A DNA stretch of 64,000 bases from Xanthostigma xanthostigma (GCA_963575645.1 OY754471.1:62001-126000), one strand, 5' to 3'; shown: positions 21,860 to 35,690, counted from the first letter of the stretch. A program made the numbers and translations. The notes: generated by a model not told the origin, from the sequence alone.

Positions 21860-24070
21860 ATAAGAAGAAAATTCAAAAAAAGATTAAAAGTGACGTCGGT
21901 GCCTATCCCCTCTTTATTTTCTGCCCCAATGCTATCTACATACTGACAAATTTGTGTATACAATAGATAGGAAATTAATCCAAACGTCATTCATAATCTT
22001 AGCTATTTCATGAATTTATAAATGATAATAGGTATAATATCTGTGGTTATTCTCGAGATCTAAGTTCTGGTGATCTGTGATTCTCATGAGTTGACAGGCG
22101 TGATTTATTTAATGTCATTAGTTTAACACTTGCATTTATGTTGCCTCAATTCAGTATAATTCTTAACATACAGAGAAGGTATACTTACATTATGTTTAAT
22201 AATTTCCTAGTGCTTATTTCTCCCATGCTTCGATACTTTTACGTATGGTTGGGTAATACGATATGTGTTGTTATAACTAAAGTTCAAAGTCGTTGGCTTT
22301 TTTTTTAATTTTCGGGATACATTTAGGTTTAATAAAAACACTCGTCCGCTGTGATGATTTCCTAATTTCACGGTGAATAATAGTATAAATATCAGATTAC
22401 ATTTTTTCTCATGACCCATTTTTTTATAAACAACTTTAACATAATCGAGTGTACGGTTGTTATAATACTATTTTATATGGGTATCAACCGAGGACATTTT
22501 TTGTCGAGATAATATCTAAACACTAAGCACACTTTTTGGATAATCACTTTGTATATTTTATTTTAAATTAGTGCACGATATTTTTAAGAAATTATCTAGC
22601 AGGTTCCTATTTTCAAATAAATCTGATGCCGCAAATGACAAAATAATGACTGGAGTTCCGTGTTTCATAACAAAAAATACGTATTGTATAATTAATTAAT
22701 ATAATAATTGACCGTTTTAGTTCAGTGTGGGCGTATCAAAATTGGAATTCTTTTCTAAAAGATCTATAAAGGAAGTTTTTTTTACGGTGCTCTGATGGCC
22801 ATTTTCTATAGTTATAGATTTGCAGTATACACCTGTAGCAAAAGACACATTTTTTACAGACCGTCGAACGAGAAACTACCGCATTTTTTGTGTGTCTTAT
22901 ATACCTATGAAAATGGTTGATGTACTAATTTGCCCTATTTGGTATAGTTCCCACAGTTATAGGCTAAAAACTAGAAAAGCACATTTTTCACATTTTTCAA
23001 AATCTCCACTTTTGTTTAGGGGTATTTATTTTTTTGGTAGTTTTTAATTGTGCAAAATACCGAAATGTCCCAAGCTTGTCAGTTATGTCTAAAAAAATGT
23101 TTCTTTTTCTATTCTGCAGAACTCTATTGGATATAACGTATCGCTATGTATGCTACCAGAAAATGATCCTGGATCTTTTTATTAATTACAAAATTATTTA
23201 CCAGTTCATTCAGTTCTAAAAATTTCTGAAAAAATAAGATGAACATAGGTTGAAGTACATTCATTGATGCTACTAATTAGAACGACCACCCCATATTTTC
23301 GTGCTAGATCTGGTTATAATCCATAAATATCACATTAAAATTTCAAACGTTTATCTAAACATTGTTCCAATGATCGAATAACCTTAAACGAAGATTATAA
23401 CAAAACATAAAAGATATGTTATTGTCTGAATCTTGAGTTTCTTTTGTGATAGGATATTATGTTTTGACTGTGCAATGACCTTAATATAGGTATTCTGTAC
23501 ACATTAGGTATAAGGTGTGTGCCAATGTATAGTATGCTAACGTCTGTAAGGTACAGAATCCCTCCCGCGTCTTTGCAGCAGATTTGCGTGAGTACCTATC
23601 TTACATTTCGCACGTACCTTTATGGTATTGTAATACAAAAGATTGAGCGTAATTCCCCTAGGGCAGTGAATAGCCGTGAAATCTGTGGTCTAGACGACCG
23701 AGACAAGCTCTCTTACAATCTTACTTGCTGGTACGTTATCAAATTCTCAAGGAAATAATGATAATAATTTTATAAATTATTATTTACTTACTCTATGATA
23801 CCCCTGTAGTAGATTTAATAATTTCGGTCAATTAAAATCTGGTCTATAAACATTTATTCAATTAATATAAAAGTTATAAAACTTGAATAGCAGTGCCAAA
23901 CCCTGCTGATATGATCCCTAAATGCACCCCTTAAAGTAATATTTTTTTCCTATAATTGTAATATTATTGTCAATCCAACATCTTCACCAACTTAAACACA
24001 CCCTTCAGTAAGTAAATTCATATCTACAAACTATTGTTTTCTTAAAAAAGTCCAGTCTTGTGGGCCGATT
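21860..24070. other. No gene recognised
   Basis: AT-rich with scattered short frames (for example 22820-23047 and 23519-23758) that show no domain. No repeat partner was found in this window. Confidence 0.4.
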
Positions 24071-26690
24071 TTATTAAAATTTTAGCAGCACATTTTAACT
24101 GAACGGCTAAATTTCAAATTTGAAACAATTCTGATAACTTTTTCGTTATTTTGCCGATGACTCATCAAAGCACTCAAGAATAACCCCATCTCCCACCAAA
24201 CCGCAAACGGCCACTGAAATCATCTTCTGACTTCTGACCTCAAACGACACACTGACTGAACTAATTGTCAAGTAAGTTCCGCGTTACAAATATTTATGCA
24301 AACACTCAATGCCACAAGATGTGTGATTTATTTTATAATTTAATCAGATTTTAACGCTATTTCTTTCTTTTCATAAATTTTACAACTGAAATCAATATAG
24401 GATTCAAATAATTTCTCAAGATAAAGTTTTACGTGGTTCAAAAGTTGTGAGAATACCTTATTATTGCTCAGCGGAGAGCAGTTGGAAATAAGCATTTTGC
24501 AGTTTTAAAAAGTATAGTCGATGCAATTGTTGTAAAATTTATTATTTTGATTAAAATAAAACGTGTCAAAGCATTAATTAGTATTTAAAATGCAAACATG
24601 CTAAAGATTATTTTATCAATTGATTTCAGAGCACGATAAATACCTACATATGCTTAACAGTTGTAAGATAACCAGTTGTAGGCAAAATTCTCATATAGAA
24701 TGTTTTTGAAGTAAAACTTCTTTTCGGCACAGTACGGTAAATCGATTAATTAGATTGAAAATGTTACGAAACGCTGCAACGTACTTGTACAGCTAAATGC
24801 ACACACATTATTATGTTAGTCGTTTTTTTTCGCGATGGATCTTTGCCTCCGATTGTAGGGTTAGGATTTGACACAATACGCCAATAAAATATTATAAATG
24901 ATAGCAATTCAAGATTCTATATTTCTGTTATCTTACAATATATATTTTTTTATTAATTTACAATATTATTGTGAACTATATACGTGCATAGCGTACCTAA
25001 TATTAAATACTCTCTCAGATTTATTACTTCCTCATACCCGAGCAAAACAATTATTATAGGTACGCCTGATAACTCTTACCAGCTATCAACGTACATCTAA
25101 AAACAACTATTAAAATACTCTTCTAGATATTTATATTTTATTGTTGTAGTATTATAAACATGCGTTGTAATAATTCAATTAAATTTTTTTCTTTTTTTCA
25201 ATTTGTACTACATTAAATTTCTTGTATATTTCTTATAGTCATTACTCGTTCATTTAAGGATGTTTTAGGGGAATTTCAAATAACCTAGAAATGAATGAAA
25301 TTTTGTCAACATACCATTTAATATATCTGCAATAAGTACCCAAAATTTCAGAACGGTCTAGGAACTCATTAAAAAAATGTATAATCATAAAATTGAAAAT
25401 CGCTCATTCAGTTATTATCGATAAGACACCATATCTAGTAATATCACATTGAACACATCGTAATTTTTAGAATATCTCACATATTTAGGCATCTAATCCA
25501 AATTTTAACAATTAATCAATGAATAGGTACATAAAACAGGCAATACTTCGAAGTCCGCAAGAACAACTTTGATTTTGATGATTTTTTTAAACTTAGTTTT
25601 TTTTATGTTATTGAAAATCAGAAACCTTTTGCGGCGGTGAACGAATTATTTATATTGTTTAAGGGGTTAGGAGTAGTCAGAGATTTATGAAAAAATTAAT
25701 AATATTTTTTTCGAAAAAATTTAATTTAATTTATAAAGCTAATAATATTTCAACTTGATTTCACTGAATTTAAAAAAAAGAATTTTGGACGAAGTTATAG
25801 CCATGTTGGACCCCTCTCACAAATAGGTAATGCTTTGTGGTGACTGGTGACCATCATAACTTTGTGCTGGTTCATCCAAAATCAATAAAACAAAAAGAAA
25901 GTTTTTTTTTAAATTAATAAAATGGCGGCTTCTAAAAGCTTACACCCGAATTTGCAAGGACGGTTTGTTATAAAAGTCAAAGTTTTTAACAAAAACAAAA
26001 ATCCTTCGATCAAGTCCAAGTTTTTTATGCTTTCAATAAGCTGTAAAAATTTCATTTAAATCCATCAAGTGGTTCTTGAATTTCAGTGTAAACAATTTTT
26101 AAGCTATTGACGCGACTATATTGTCACCGTTTAAAATCATGAGAAAAAAATAAATATGCCACCGGGCATTTGTTAGGTGAGTCAGTACGCCCTTGTTTCA
26201 AACCCTATAAACTTCTGACGATTCAACCTGTCTTTTTTAACTACCATACATACATTCTTTGATATATCTGATTCTTTTTAGAACGACAATTTATAGATAT
26301 ATCTCCTCGGGATACAAACAGTTGAAACAATGAACACCCTACACAGTTATCGAGTATCCGACAGTAATCAATACTACCGAGCTTTGAGATCAGCCGATAA
26401 GATGCGACGCTGATTTTCGTTACCAGACATAATTGTTCACGCTTCATTTACGCCCGATCGGTAAATCATGACTCATTTTAATGTCATTGAGCCCTGTCTG
26501 CGTTTCAAGCCACCGACATTGATGATTAATGATGTAATGTTTTTTGCTTCATTTATTTCTGAATATTTAAATTTGATTTTATTATTGTCTGATTACGTTC
26601 ACGATAAAAAAGTAAAAAACAAAAAGGTATAGATTTGCAAGCTATGTTGCTGTCAAGCTTAATATTTTTTTTTTTTAATTTTAGGTAATA
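24071..26690. other. No gene recognised
   Basis: A moderately C-rich patch at 24170-24260 ends in CAAGTAAGT, which resembles a splice donor, but all frames are broken. The 68-residue minus frame at 26241-26447 matches nothing I know. The rest is AT-rich. Confidence 0.35.
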
Positions 26691-26698
26691 ATAAAAAC

Positions 26699-26872
26699 AA
26701 GCTATACAATACGTTTCGGCACAAATTTTTGCGTTCCTCAGGACCTTAGAAGATTAACAAATCGTCAAAGCTTTAAAACCAAATGAATCATAAAAGTTAA
26801 TTTTATAATTCACTTAGTTTTAAACTTTTTACTATTTGCTAATTTTTTAAGGTCCTTTGGAATGAAGATAGT
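26699..26872. repeat. Imperfect palindrome with hammerhead-like motifs
   Basis: The stretch 26741-26800 pairs imperfectly with 26804-26860 (GGACCTTAGAAGATTAACAA against GGACCTTAAAAAATTAGCAA when reversed), with almost no spacer. On the minus strand, just outside the left arm, CTGAGGA (26735-26741) is followed by a short GCA/TGC hairpin and GAAAC (26713-26717). This is the order CUGANGA, helix II, GAAA of hammerhead ribozymes found in Penelope-like elements. The right arm carries only a degenerate version. Confidence 0.6.
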
Positions 26873-28509
26873 AAAAATTTAAATAAATAAATAAATATTG
26901 TTTTTTAATAAGCCTTGTCCCCAGTACTAGTTATTACACAATTTTGTATTAACATTTATTTAAAAATTAATTGTCGTCAACTGCTGATGCTATTCTGATA
27001 CCTTCTAAAATAAACTTAGGGGAGCGTTTTAATTTTTAGTTACAGTTTAGTTTCCAACATTTTCGAAGCGTTTGTTTGTTTCCACAAGTTCGTACTCATA
27101 AAACCCAGTTAAAGTTTAATTCTTCATGTATATTTTACTGATTTCTTGTAAACGAATTTAATTTTAACCTGAGCTTGACAAAAAAGTGATTTTGGTCAAC
27201 TTTGTCTCGTTTAGTAAATGTCATTAGGTACCTTTACTGCTTAATTTTATGAACAGATTTTTTAAACCAGATTATTAAATTTGATACTATATAAGAAGTA
27301 ATTAAAATACCAAATTACAGTAAGTGCCTTTTTATTTTCATAAGCAATTTAATATTTTCTGCAACGTGTGTGGCATAAAATATTAACCTACATCAAATTA
27401 AAGTCACATTGAAAGTAAGTAATTTAATTTGAGTTGAAATGCAAATAATATGTTTTCTAAATAAGGAATAAACCACTTATATATAAATGTTTGAAATTAT
27501 GACATATAACCTCTCATTGAGATATATAAATAAAAAAAGCTCATCTCCATACTAATTACTTAATCAACATTGGCACGAGTCTTTATGAATATTAATAAAA
27601 ACAAACTACATACTACTTCCATTTATTAATGTGTGATATATGATCTGATCACTAGACCCTATACGGCAATGTCAGTATAGTTAGACAGGACCGAACTTGA
27701 CAGTTAAGAGTACAGAAATGTTCAAAGCGCGTCTATCCGTCTAGAGAACTTAAAAATTGCTCGAAAAAAACGCACAAAAACGACATCGTACAAACAAAAA
27801 TTCAATTTAGTTGTTAATATACTAATATTATATTAACGATATAAAATCAATATTAATAAGTATTATCTCCAACTCCACAAGATATGGGGAATGGTAAGTA
27901 CTAATTAAACTCAAAATTCACCTTCCAGGTCCCTCGAGTTAAAAAAATATATTACGTAGTTCGTTCGTTTGTTTGTCCATTAGTCTGTGAACAGGATTCA
28001 GGTCAAATGTATCAGCGGACAGTAACCACAAAAAAAATTTTAAATCCGCCTCTTGTTACTACTACAATCTATACAATGCGACAGCGTCCTTCAAACACAG
28101 GATATGAGGAAATAAATTTGTAAGATACTTGATACATTGTCAACAGTTCGCTTCCCATATTTTTTGCAACTGTTTGTGTCCAACTATTTAAAGTTTAGTT
28201 TGTAAGTTGTATTCGAATTTTGACATTAATTATACAATCATTTATGTTTAACATATTTTCACTACGATTCCCTATAAAATAACTGGCTTTTCATGCCTGC
28301 ATATAGGTAGGTAGTAAAAAACACATTTCACAAAAGTACGTAAAGTAAAACGAGAGAAATGTGATTTTATTAATCCATTAGTACGTTCCTAGCCAGTCGC
28401 TATTTAAAATTATATGATCCACAGCGGTCTTCATCACGCATGCAAAATTTAAGCAAAATTGACCCTGTCGTTTGGGATCTATGTGTAGCCACAAACAGAC
28501 ATTCTTTTT
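26873..28509. other. No feature recognised
   Basis: AT-rich. A phrase near 27955-28015 (TTGTCCATTAGTCTGTGAAC, GGTCAAATG) faintly recalls the interior of family B, but it is too short to call. Confidence 0.4.
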
Positions 28510-29126
28510 ACCATTCCAACCCACAAGTGGGGAATGTACTAGTTTAGGTCAAAAATCACTTTGCAAAAATTTTACAATATCTTTCCGTTTTGAGGTCCCC
28601 CGAATCCAAAAAACATATTTTTGAAAAAAACTCTGTGCGTCTGTTTGTCTGTGAAGACGATACAGGTCAAACGGATGAGCGGATTGAAACCAAATTTTGG
28701 GAGGATGTTTGGTATGCAAACATGAAGAGCCCTATTGTTTTCGGGGAAAATCGGCGCATGCGCAGAAGAGATATATGCTATAACGGTGTTTTTTATATAA
28801 TAATGGTATATTTTTCATAACGGCTTATTATTTTATTCATTTTTTCAAGAAATTTTTTTCTAAACTTTGTAGTTTTGGAAATATTTTGAAAATAAAAAAA
28901 ATCAGCCGCTCAATTATTGTTTGATGGATCTGTCAGAAAAAAAACTAGTTAGGCATGCTTTGATTAATTTTTACATGACGTGGAACATTATTATGTAGGT
29001 AACCATGGCAACGAATAGCAAATATCATATTGAATACTAGCCATTACCCGCGTCACCTCACACGGTATCAGAAATTTTATTTTCTTTATTATAATCAAAT
29101 GTCAACATTTTTGAAGTTGGAATGGT
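28510..29126 (+). mobile_element. Family B TIR element, copy B3
   Basis: The termini are ACCATTCCAAC (28510-28520) and GTTGGAATGGT (29116-29126), exact inverted repeats of 11 bp. The interior includes TTTTGAGGTCCCCCGAATCC, GCGCATGCGCAGAAGAGATA, GACGTGGAACATTATTATG and ACTAGCCATTACCCGCG. It is non-coding; the 76-residue frame at 28590-28820 is an artefact. Sequence just right of the terminus (CGCCCAATTGG) is also shared with B2. Confidence 0.85.
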
Positions 29127-29149
29127 CCCGTCGCCCAATTGGCTGGAAT

Positions 29150-30785
29150 TTTTTAAATCACTTTATTTAGTGACTTGAAAACTTGTAAATTTACAAAATC
29201 CACAAAAACGGTGTTTTATTATACTCCGTGATAGGATGGTGTAATTAATAACTGATATGGATTCTTTTATTTTTTTGGTAACTACATTCCAAACTGAAAA
29301 TTGTATTTTATTCATGTTGCTCAATAGGTATACACTATACATATAATATGTAAAACTGTCATTCAAAAAAAAAAATACTTCAAGAGAATATGTATTATTT
29401 TTTTGCTTTACAGAAAGCCTGGATGCACATAATATCCGTGATGCATTATCATATTTATCATATTCATTTACGCAGTGACATTTTCTCGGCCTTTAAACAA
29501 TACACAGAAAGCATTACACGAATGGTCAATGTGGTGTCGATTGTGAGAAAGTTTTTCAAAACGAAAAATTTACATGCAGACGACATATTGTTAAATTATG
29601 TAAATGTACAACATTGTTGACATGTTTGGAACTATGATATCAGTTTAACATTTTAGTTGAAATGCATTTTAGTAGTTGGACTCGCGGCTTTGCTTGCCTC
29701 CAATCGTGCAAAACGGGATTTCGCCGCTTTCTGATAATTATTTGTACCTTAATATTTATGTTGGACTTTAAGCTAACTATTAATAATAATTTTATCCAAA
29801 TAGATGAGTTTTCGGGTAAATATACAGACAAGCAATTTATTTTTTTTTGATAAAGCATTATTCCGATCTAGATATGCTATATCCAGTACAATAGGACATG
29901 GTTATGATCACGGTATTCAAAAGTTTCGAGCACATGTCTGACACAGTAACACTTTTCAATGTAAATTTAGATGAAAATATTATCGACGATGCTAAATTAG
30001 TGCACAAAATAGTAGAAGAACACACTTGCGTTTAATTGAGATGGTACACGGGAATTGAAGTGCCACGATCAAAAAAAAAAAATGCTGGACGTAAATGAAA
30101 ACTGATTGAAAGGTAACAGTCATAAATCGTTAGTTACCAAAAGTTTATCTTCAAAAATAGTGAAATATTTTTCTACAATGTTGTATCAGTTCTTTAAATA
30201 ATATTTATAGTCCAGTCAAATAAGCTAAAAAAAGGGGACAACCTCGGAATGAAACGGAATAAGCTGAATGTTTGTATAAACCTTTATTTCGTCATTCTAA
30301 TAAATTGTTATCTCAAAAGTCTCATAAGGTCACGTGTGAGCGTCCTTAGATATTCAAGGTCAAAGATCGCGAAACTCAGTTTTTTGGAAATAGCTCGCTT
30401 CCTTTCCCTCAAAAATATGGCACAAATAAAGTTCAACTTTGAAAATTTCTGTTACAGACTACGATTGGATTCATTTGTATTCTAGATCTATAATAAACTA
30501 ACTTCTAACCGCTGTTTTGCTTAAGTGAACTCGTTCGCGTCCAGCTTTGCTTTAATTGAGTAATTATAGAGCGTAGTAAGGTAAAAGTATCCTAAGGCTA
30601 TATTTACCTTAAGTTAATGTACCAATTGATAGCTTATGGAGTCAGCTGTATCTGCGAGCAAAAAAAAAAAACGGTAAAAAAACGTCTGAAAACTCATTTT
30701 CCTTTCAGACGCATACAAAAACTCGAAAAACCGTTAAAAAATGGATTTACCGACAGACTCTCGTTATATATATATGTATTTAACA
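29150..30785. other. No gene recognised
   Basis: Frames at 29390-29620 (76 residues) and 29880-30030 (about 45 residues) are a little less AT-rich but match nothing known to me. They could be old transposase or exon relics. The rest is AT-rich. Confidence 0.35.
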
Positions 30786-31243
30786 CAGCGACAAATTAAT
30801 CTGAATTAGGGATTATAAAAGAATTAAAGTGAGTAGTAAAAATAGTAGGTTGGCAGCTGCTGAAGAGGATAGTATTAAGTAAAAAGTAGCAGCTTAATAA
30901 CCAGTTGTAAGCTTTGTTTTAATTTGATCTGAATTTATTGTTAAGCGGAAAATTGACGGCGGATAAAAAATAGAAAATGGGCATTCCTAAATTACACAAT
31001 TGAGATTATGTCATATTTTTAAAGTAATAATAAACAAAGGAACAAATTAAGAACCGTAATATAAAAACGCCATCGCATCGACACGACCCCGTAATTGTTT
31101 TAAAAAACTTCTTCGAAAACGCCCTCCCCTTTTCACTAGTTGTTACGATACAATCTTTGTCACCCCACACTCCACAGTCGCCATGTCATTATTTATAGTA
31201 TCTCGCCTATGATTTTAACTAACTTGTTGATATGTTTGCTACC
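30786..31243 (+). mobile_element. Family E, copy E2 (single inner unit)
   Basis: It runs from AGCGACAAATTAATCTG to GTTTGCTACC and shares with E1 the phrases GGTTGGCAGCTGCTGA, GAAAATGGGCATTCCTAAAT and CATGTCATTATTTATAGTA. It has one copy of the unit that E1 carries three times. Confidence 0.75.
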
Positions 31244-31630
31244 TTTAAATATTAAATTTTATATACGTAATTATTTTTTTTGTTCCCAAATTGTTTAATT
31301 TGCATTATGATAAAGAAATCATAGTGAACCACCCTATACACAACTTTTTCATATTCACAATCAAATTAGTTTTAATTGCAATAAAGCTTCCTTTCAATGA
31401 TTTTTTCATAATGCCTTTTTTCCTTAGTCTGAATATGTTTTCAAGGCGTTTAGACGGTTTTCAATTTAAGATTTAAGAATAAATAAATAAATAGTTGGCA
31501 AAAACCAAAAGTGCACATCCCGCAAGTTTTCCACTGTATGATAAAAAAAATAACAATTAAAAAATATTTTTAATAAATTTAAAAAGATTTAAAAATTTAA
31601 AGAAATAAATAATTAAAAATTGAAAAATAG

Positions 31631-31757
31631 TATATTGTGCGACTAGTGAGAGAAGGAGAAGATTCCATGAGCGTGAAATTTGCCGCACGAGCGCAGTTAG
31701 TGCGGTAAAACGCACGCGAGTGGAATATTCTCCTTCGATCAATAGTCGCACATAATA
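31631..31757. mobile_element. 127-bp palindromic MITE
   Basis: TATATTGTGCGACTAGTGAG on the left pairs with reversed TATTATGTGCGACTATTGAT on the right. The match continues through GAAGGAGAA and ATTCCA. Nearly the whole insertion is one imperfect hairpin with a short centre near 31686-31705. Confidence 0.75.
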
Positions 31758-31758
31758 C

Positions 31759-32150
31759 TTTATTCAACTAGCAGGAGTAATATGTAATCGGGGCCCTGAT
31801 AAAAGAGGGAAAAATAATAAATCACTTCATTGATTGACGTACCCAACGTCAGTGTATAAACACAAGATTGCCTTGACTTTCGCTGAATTGCGATGCTGTT
31901 TTCATATATACAATACCGCCTACCACGTTCCTATTGGTCCAGAAGCTGCTTGCAGTTTTTTTCATTATTTAGCACTTGGGCTTGCTACTGAGTTTCTATT
32001 GGTCCAGAAAATTCATTATTACACTAGTGAAGTAATATATTATTTCTCCCACGCCAGAAAATTCATTATTACACTAGTGAAGTAATATATTATTTCTCCC
32101 ACGTTTAGCAGGGCCCCGAAATTACATATTACTCACGCGTGTTGAATAAA
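31759..32150. mobile_element. 392-bp TIR MITE next to the hairpin element
   Basis: TTTATTCAACTAGCAGGAGT on the left pairs with reversed TTTATTCAACACGCGTGAGT on the right, followed in both by AATATGTAAT and GGGGCCCTG. The inverted repeats are about 45 bp. The interior includes two CTATTGGTCCAGAA boxes and a tandem duplication. It directly abuts the 127-bp hairpin element. Confidence 0.8.
32004..32103. repeat. Perfect 2 x 50-bp tandem duplication
   Basis: 32004-32053 and 32054-32103 are identical, each from CCAGAAAATTCATTATTACA to TATTTCTCCCACG. Confidence 0.95.
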
Positions 32151-32277
32151 TATTTTTTTTAAGTTTGCAAAAATAAAAAAATTAAGAACTATACATAATA
32201 TAATATATAATTAATATCAAGTGGAATAAAATAAAACAAAATAAAAAGAAAAAAAAAAGAAAAAACTTAATGATTTC

Positions 32278-32345
32278 GTAAGGAATCGAACCCAGGACCT
32301 TGCCCTTGGGGATCCAACGGCATAACCATTACGCCACGGCGGTCT
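32278..32345 (-). ncRNA. tRNA-like core of R2
   Basis: On the minus strand TGGCGTAATGG fits the A box exactly and GGTTCGATTCC is a perfect B box. The D arm pairs (GGC...GCC), but the T and acceptor stems do not. It looks glycine- or glutamine-like in its first half. It occupies the same place in repeat R as the different core of R1. Confidence 0.55.
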
Positions 32346-32870
32346 AATACCTGTAGTGGTGTTATCACGGTATAGAAGTGTAGCACTTGTTTTATGGATT
32401 ACATTATATTTACACAGCAATTATTATATTTTGTTTTTTTTAAACTATTAGCTGTCAAAAATAATAAAATAAAACTGTTTATAAAAATTAAACTACTGAA
32501 CACATTTTAGTGAATTTAAATAGGGTTCTGGTCTGATAGTAAACAAAGTGAATAAAATATAACCCAAGGCAATCCGACCAAAATTGCGATCTATAGAGTC
32601 GTGACGTACGTACGTACGTACATACGTACAGACCAACCGACAACTGCTGTTTGTGATTTTCAATTACAATTTTAATAGTATTTATGAACTCGAATTGATT
32701 TGAAAATGGTTCTATTTTATAGATAAGAATCTCCTCTTTTCAAAAAGCTTCAATTTGAATGGATTTCGTGTGAAATTAACTTAGATATAACTTCTTATAT
32801 GAACGAAAGTCAGCTCTGACGCACAAAGCGATAATAAAGCACATACCGCTAGTTTAGCGGTATGTGCAAT

Positions 32871-35690
32871 TATGAACTATATATATTTATGCGGGACAAT
32901 AATAGTTGTATACCGAACTCGTAATATACTTATCAACTGTCATATTATCACATATCAGGTTTTGGTATAATATTCACTTCCTGTAATTTTATAAATAAAT
33001 TGCACATCTTCATTTTGACAATGGCCTTATTTAATTTAATATCGTAGGTCAAAACAAAATGTGTAATGCCATTTTTTGTTTATATTTTTTTATTACTATT
33101 CTTCATAATACTGGTGGTTCTTTAATTGTTTAATACATATTATTGTTTTGTTACAGGTAAAGCAAGAAGGGACATACATATACCGTACTTATATGAATAT
33201 AACGCCATAAAAATTAACATGTATAATTGGTAACTATATCTCGAAATAATTTATAAACATTAACAATAACTCTATCATATTTTGCTTTTCTGTCTTCTAA
33301 CACTGCAATAGTAATTTTACGAAACTCGATAACCTTTATATACTTTCTTTGGGATCCCGAAATTCATGCGTTAATTAGTCGCCTTGGAAGTCAATGACTT
33401 AACCCGGTGAGAGTGTGGCCGGGTGTGACATATCCACCCTGTTACTTTTACGCCTGTGTTTTTTTATATATTTCAAAGGTTTTGTTGTTTTGAGTAGCTG
33501 CGGCGTTAAATGAATGCGGGAGGGAATATGCCCTTTTGATCACTAAAAATTCATACTTATTGCTTTATCCACAACGAAGTTACACGGGGGTCAAAAGTGC
33601 CGTGAGTCGCGCTTCGAAAAAAGGATGGTATGACAGTGCTCGACTTGGCGAGGGCACTGCCGTGCCCCCTGATATTTCGATTTTATTGCTTGTTAACGAT
33701 GAGCTATGTAAAATATTAGTGTAGTATCGAAATAGTTCTACAAGGTGTTAAAGTTAAAAAACGTGTGGAATAATTATTTGTTTATGATCTTAAAAGGTAA
33801 AGGAATGTCTTCCATGATTAAAAACTGGTCATTATATTTACTGTCATTAAACTACAATAAACTAGAAATACATTTTGCCATTTATAAACAATTAAACTAG
33901 TTTTTTATTGCTGATAATAGATTTTTTAAATTCCACAGTATGTTATTGTCGCATTTGGTTTTATAAGAAAAAATAAGGCATTGAAAGTTTAAGAGATGGT
34001 GTTTTTCTAAATCAAACTCATCCATTCATATGTATGTCCAGTTGAAGACAAGATTCTTGACTGTAGATTATGTTACTGTTACAACTGCTTTTACATGTAC
34101 TGAATTTTAAGTGCATGCCGTGTTTTTCATTCATAAATTTAAAACAGAAAGTACAGTAGAGTTACAAAAAATATATCTGACGATTGTATTATTTTTTGTA
34201 TGCAGTTTTATTTTTTCGATTTATAATCAGTATTTCGTCAGTACCCATTGAGTGTGAATACTTAGAAATAATTCGAATCTAAATAAATTTTGGTTTTATC
34301 CATGCCTATACTCTCAATTCTTATACTCTTACAAAAATATTTTATGTAATTTTAAAATATTTTCGTTTATTTTCATATATGTTCATATTTTCATTTTTAA
34401 TTTGAATTTAGCAAACTTTTAATTTGTATTGCACAATGAAATTTTGTTTCAAGCCAGGGTAAGATAGCGTAGAACAATAGCTTTGTTTATACGCAGTTAC
34501 CATACTAGTTTTATATTTTTATATTATAAAAATGTAAGAAAGATCCTTTTTAAAATAAAAAAAAAAATACAAATTGATCTGAGCCAAAAACTTTCCACAA
34601 GAGGTTAAAATTATGATTTTTTTTGATTATTGAACTTTGAGAAAAGTTTTAGGTCAGGTCAACAATGATCAATGATTTTATTTTGTTTGTTTGTTATATT
34701 TCTTACGTTTTAGTACATTTTAATAAAAGCTTGTTTTTAACTTATATTGTATTAAACCTACTTTAATCATCCAGTCTGTAAGTACATAGAATACTGCACA
34801 AGCTAGTGCAAGGAACGAGGATCTGGATCGAGTGATATAAAAGATTGGGAGATAGCACAATACGCCCCAGAGGCTGTGGTGTTCTCGGTGACAAGCCGAC
34901 TCCTGTTAATTAAAAAAAAAAGTACATAGCATGGCTGTAATATCGTTAGTCTGTCGGACCAAAACGAACTCAAACGCGGTACGTCTATCATAGGCTGAGT
35001 TGCATAGTTGACCTGACTATTCTGACTGCAGTATCAGGCCATGGCTATCACATTATTGCATTGTCATCGATTCTACATAAATATGCAACATTTCAAAGTA
35101 AAGATCAAGTGTAATAGATTCAAAATCGATTTACAAGATTTGAATCAAACTGATAGACTGACAAAAAATCGACAATATGGCTTGGTGCTAAGCCTAAATA
35201 CGATAACAAAAAGTTACAAGCCGGCCCTGTTCCAAAACAAAATACATGCTTGTTAACATACAAATGTATCCAGGTGGTCTTGACTTTCGTTCTTTTGAAG
35301 AGCTTTTCATGCACGTGTTTTATATTGCACTGGCATAATTTCATATTGAAGTGAAGGCGTATTTTTTCGCTTCAACTTGTAAATTAATTGTACATGCATT
35401 CGAGAAAAAGTTTTATTTTCAATTGTGCAATAAATATGAGATGAGTCGTGATTATCTCTGATCGAAGTCTTACTTTTTATATCAACACAAATAAATAATT
35501 GTTTGCGTAATTGCAAGTTTTTAACAAAAGTTCGATTTAGATGTACCTACAATTTAGATAGAATACCTAGACAAAATTTGCCATTTTCGTAGTTTTTATC
35601 TGGACTGTTTATCAATGTGTTTTGTCCGGGTTAACTAAAAAAAACATTGAATCGATTTTTAACGGATTTTAACTGCTATTTTTTTTTTAA
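32871..35690. other. No gene recognised
   Basis: Mostly AT-rich. Two less AT-rich islands, 33550-33680 and 34795-34910, hold short frames (33536-33724 plus, 34803-34991 minus) with no known domain. They may be old repeats. Confidence 0.4.

Larger units (their letters stand above)
31494..32870 (-). mobile_element. Repeat R, copy R2, interrupted
   Basis: The reverse complement follows R1 from GCACATACCGCTAAACTAGC (32841-32868) to CTTGCGGGATGTGCACTTTT (31509-31531). It keeps the ACGT run and a tRNA-like core, but the core differs from that of R1. A 520-bp insertion (31631-32150) splits the AT-rich tail, and R1 supplies the empty site. Confidence 0.75.

Noticed and set aside
24088-24273. Host exon between TTTTAG and CAAGTAAGT
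   Set aside because: Splice-like borders exist, but all frames contain stops, and such borders are common by chance in AT-rich DNA.
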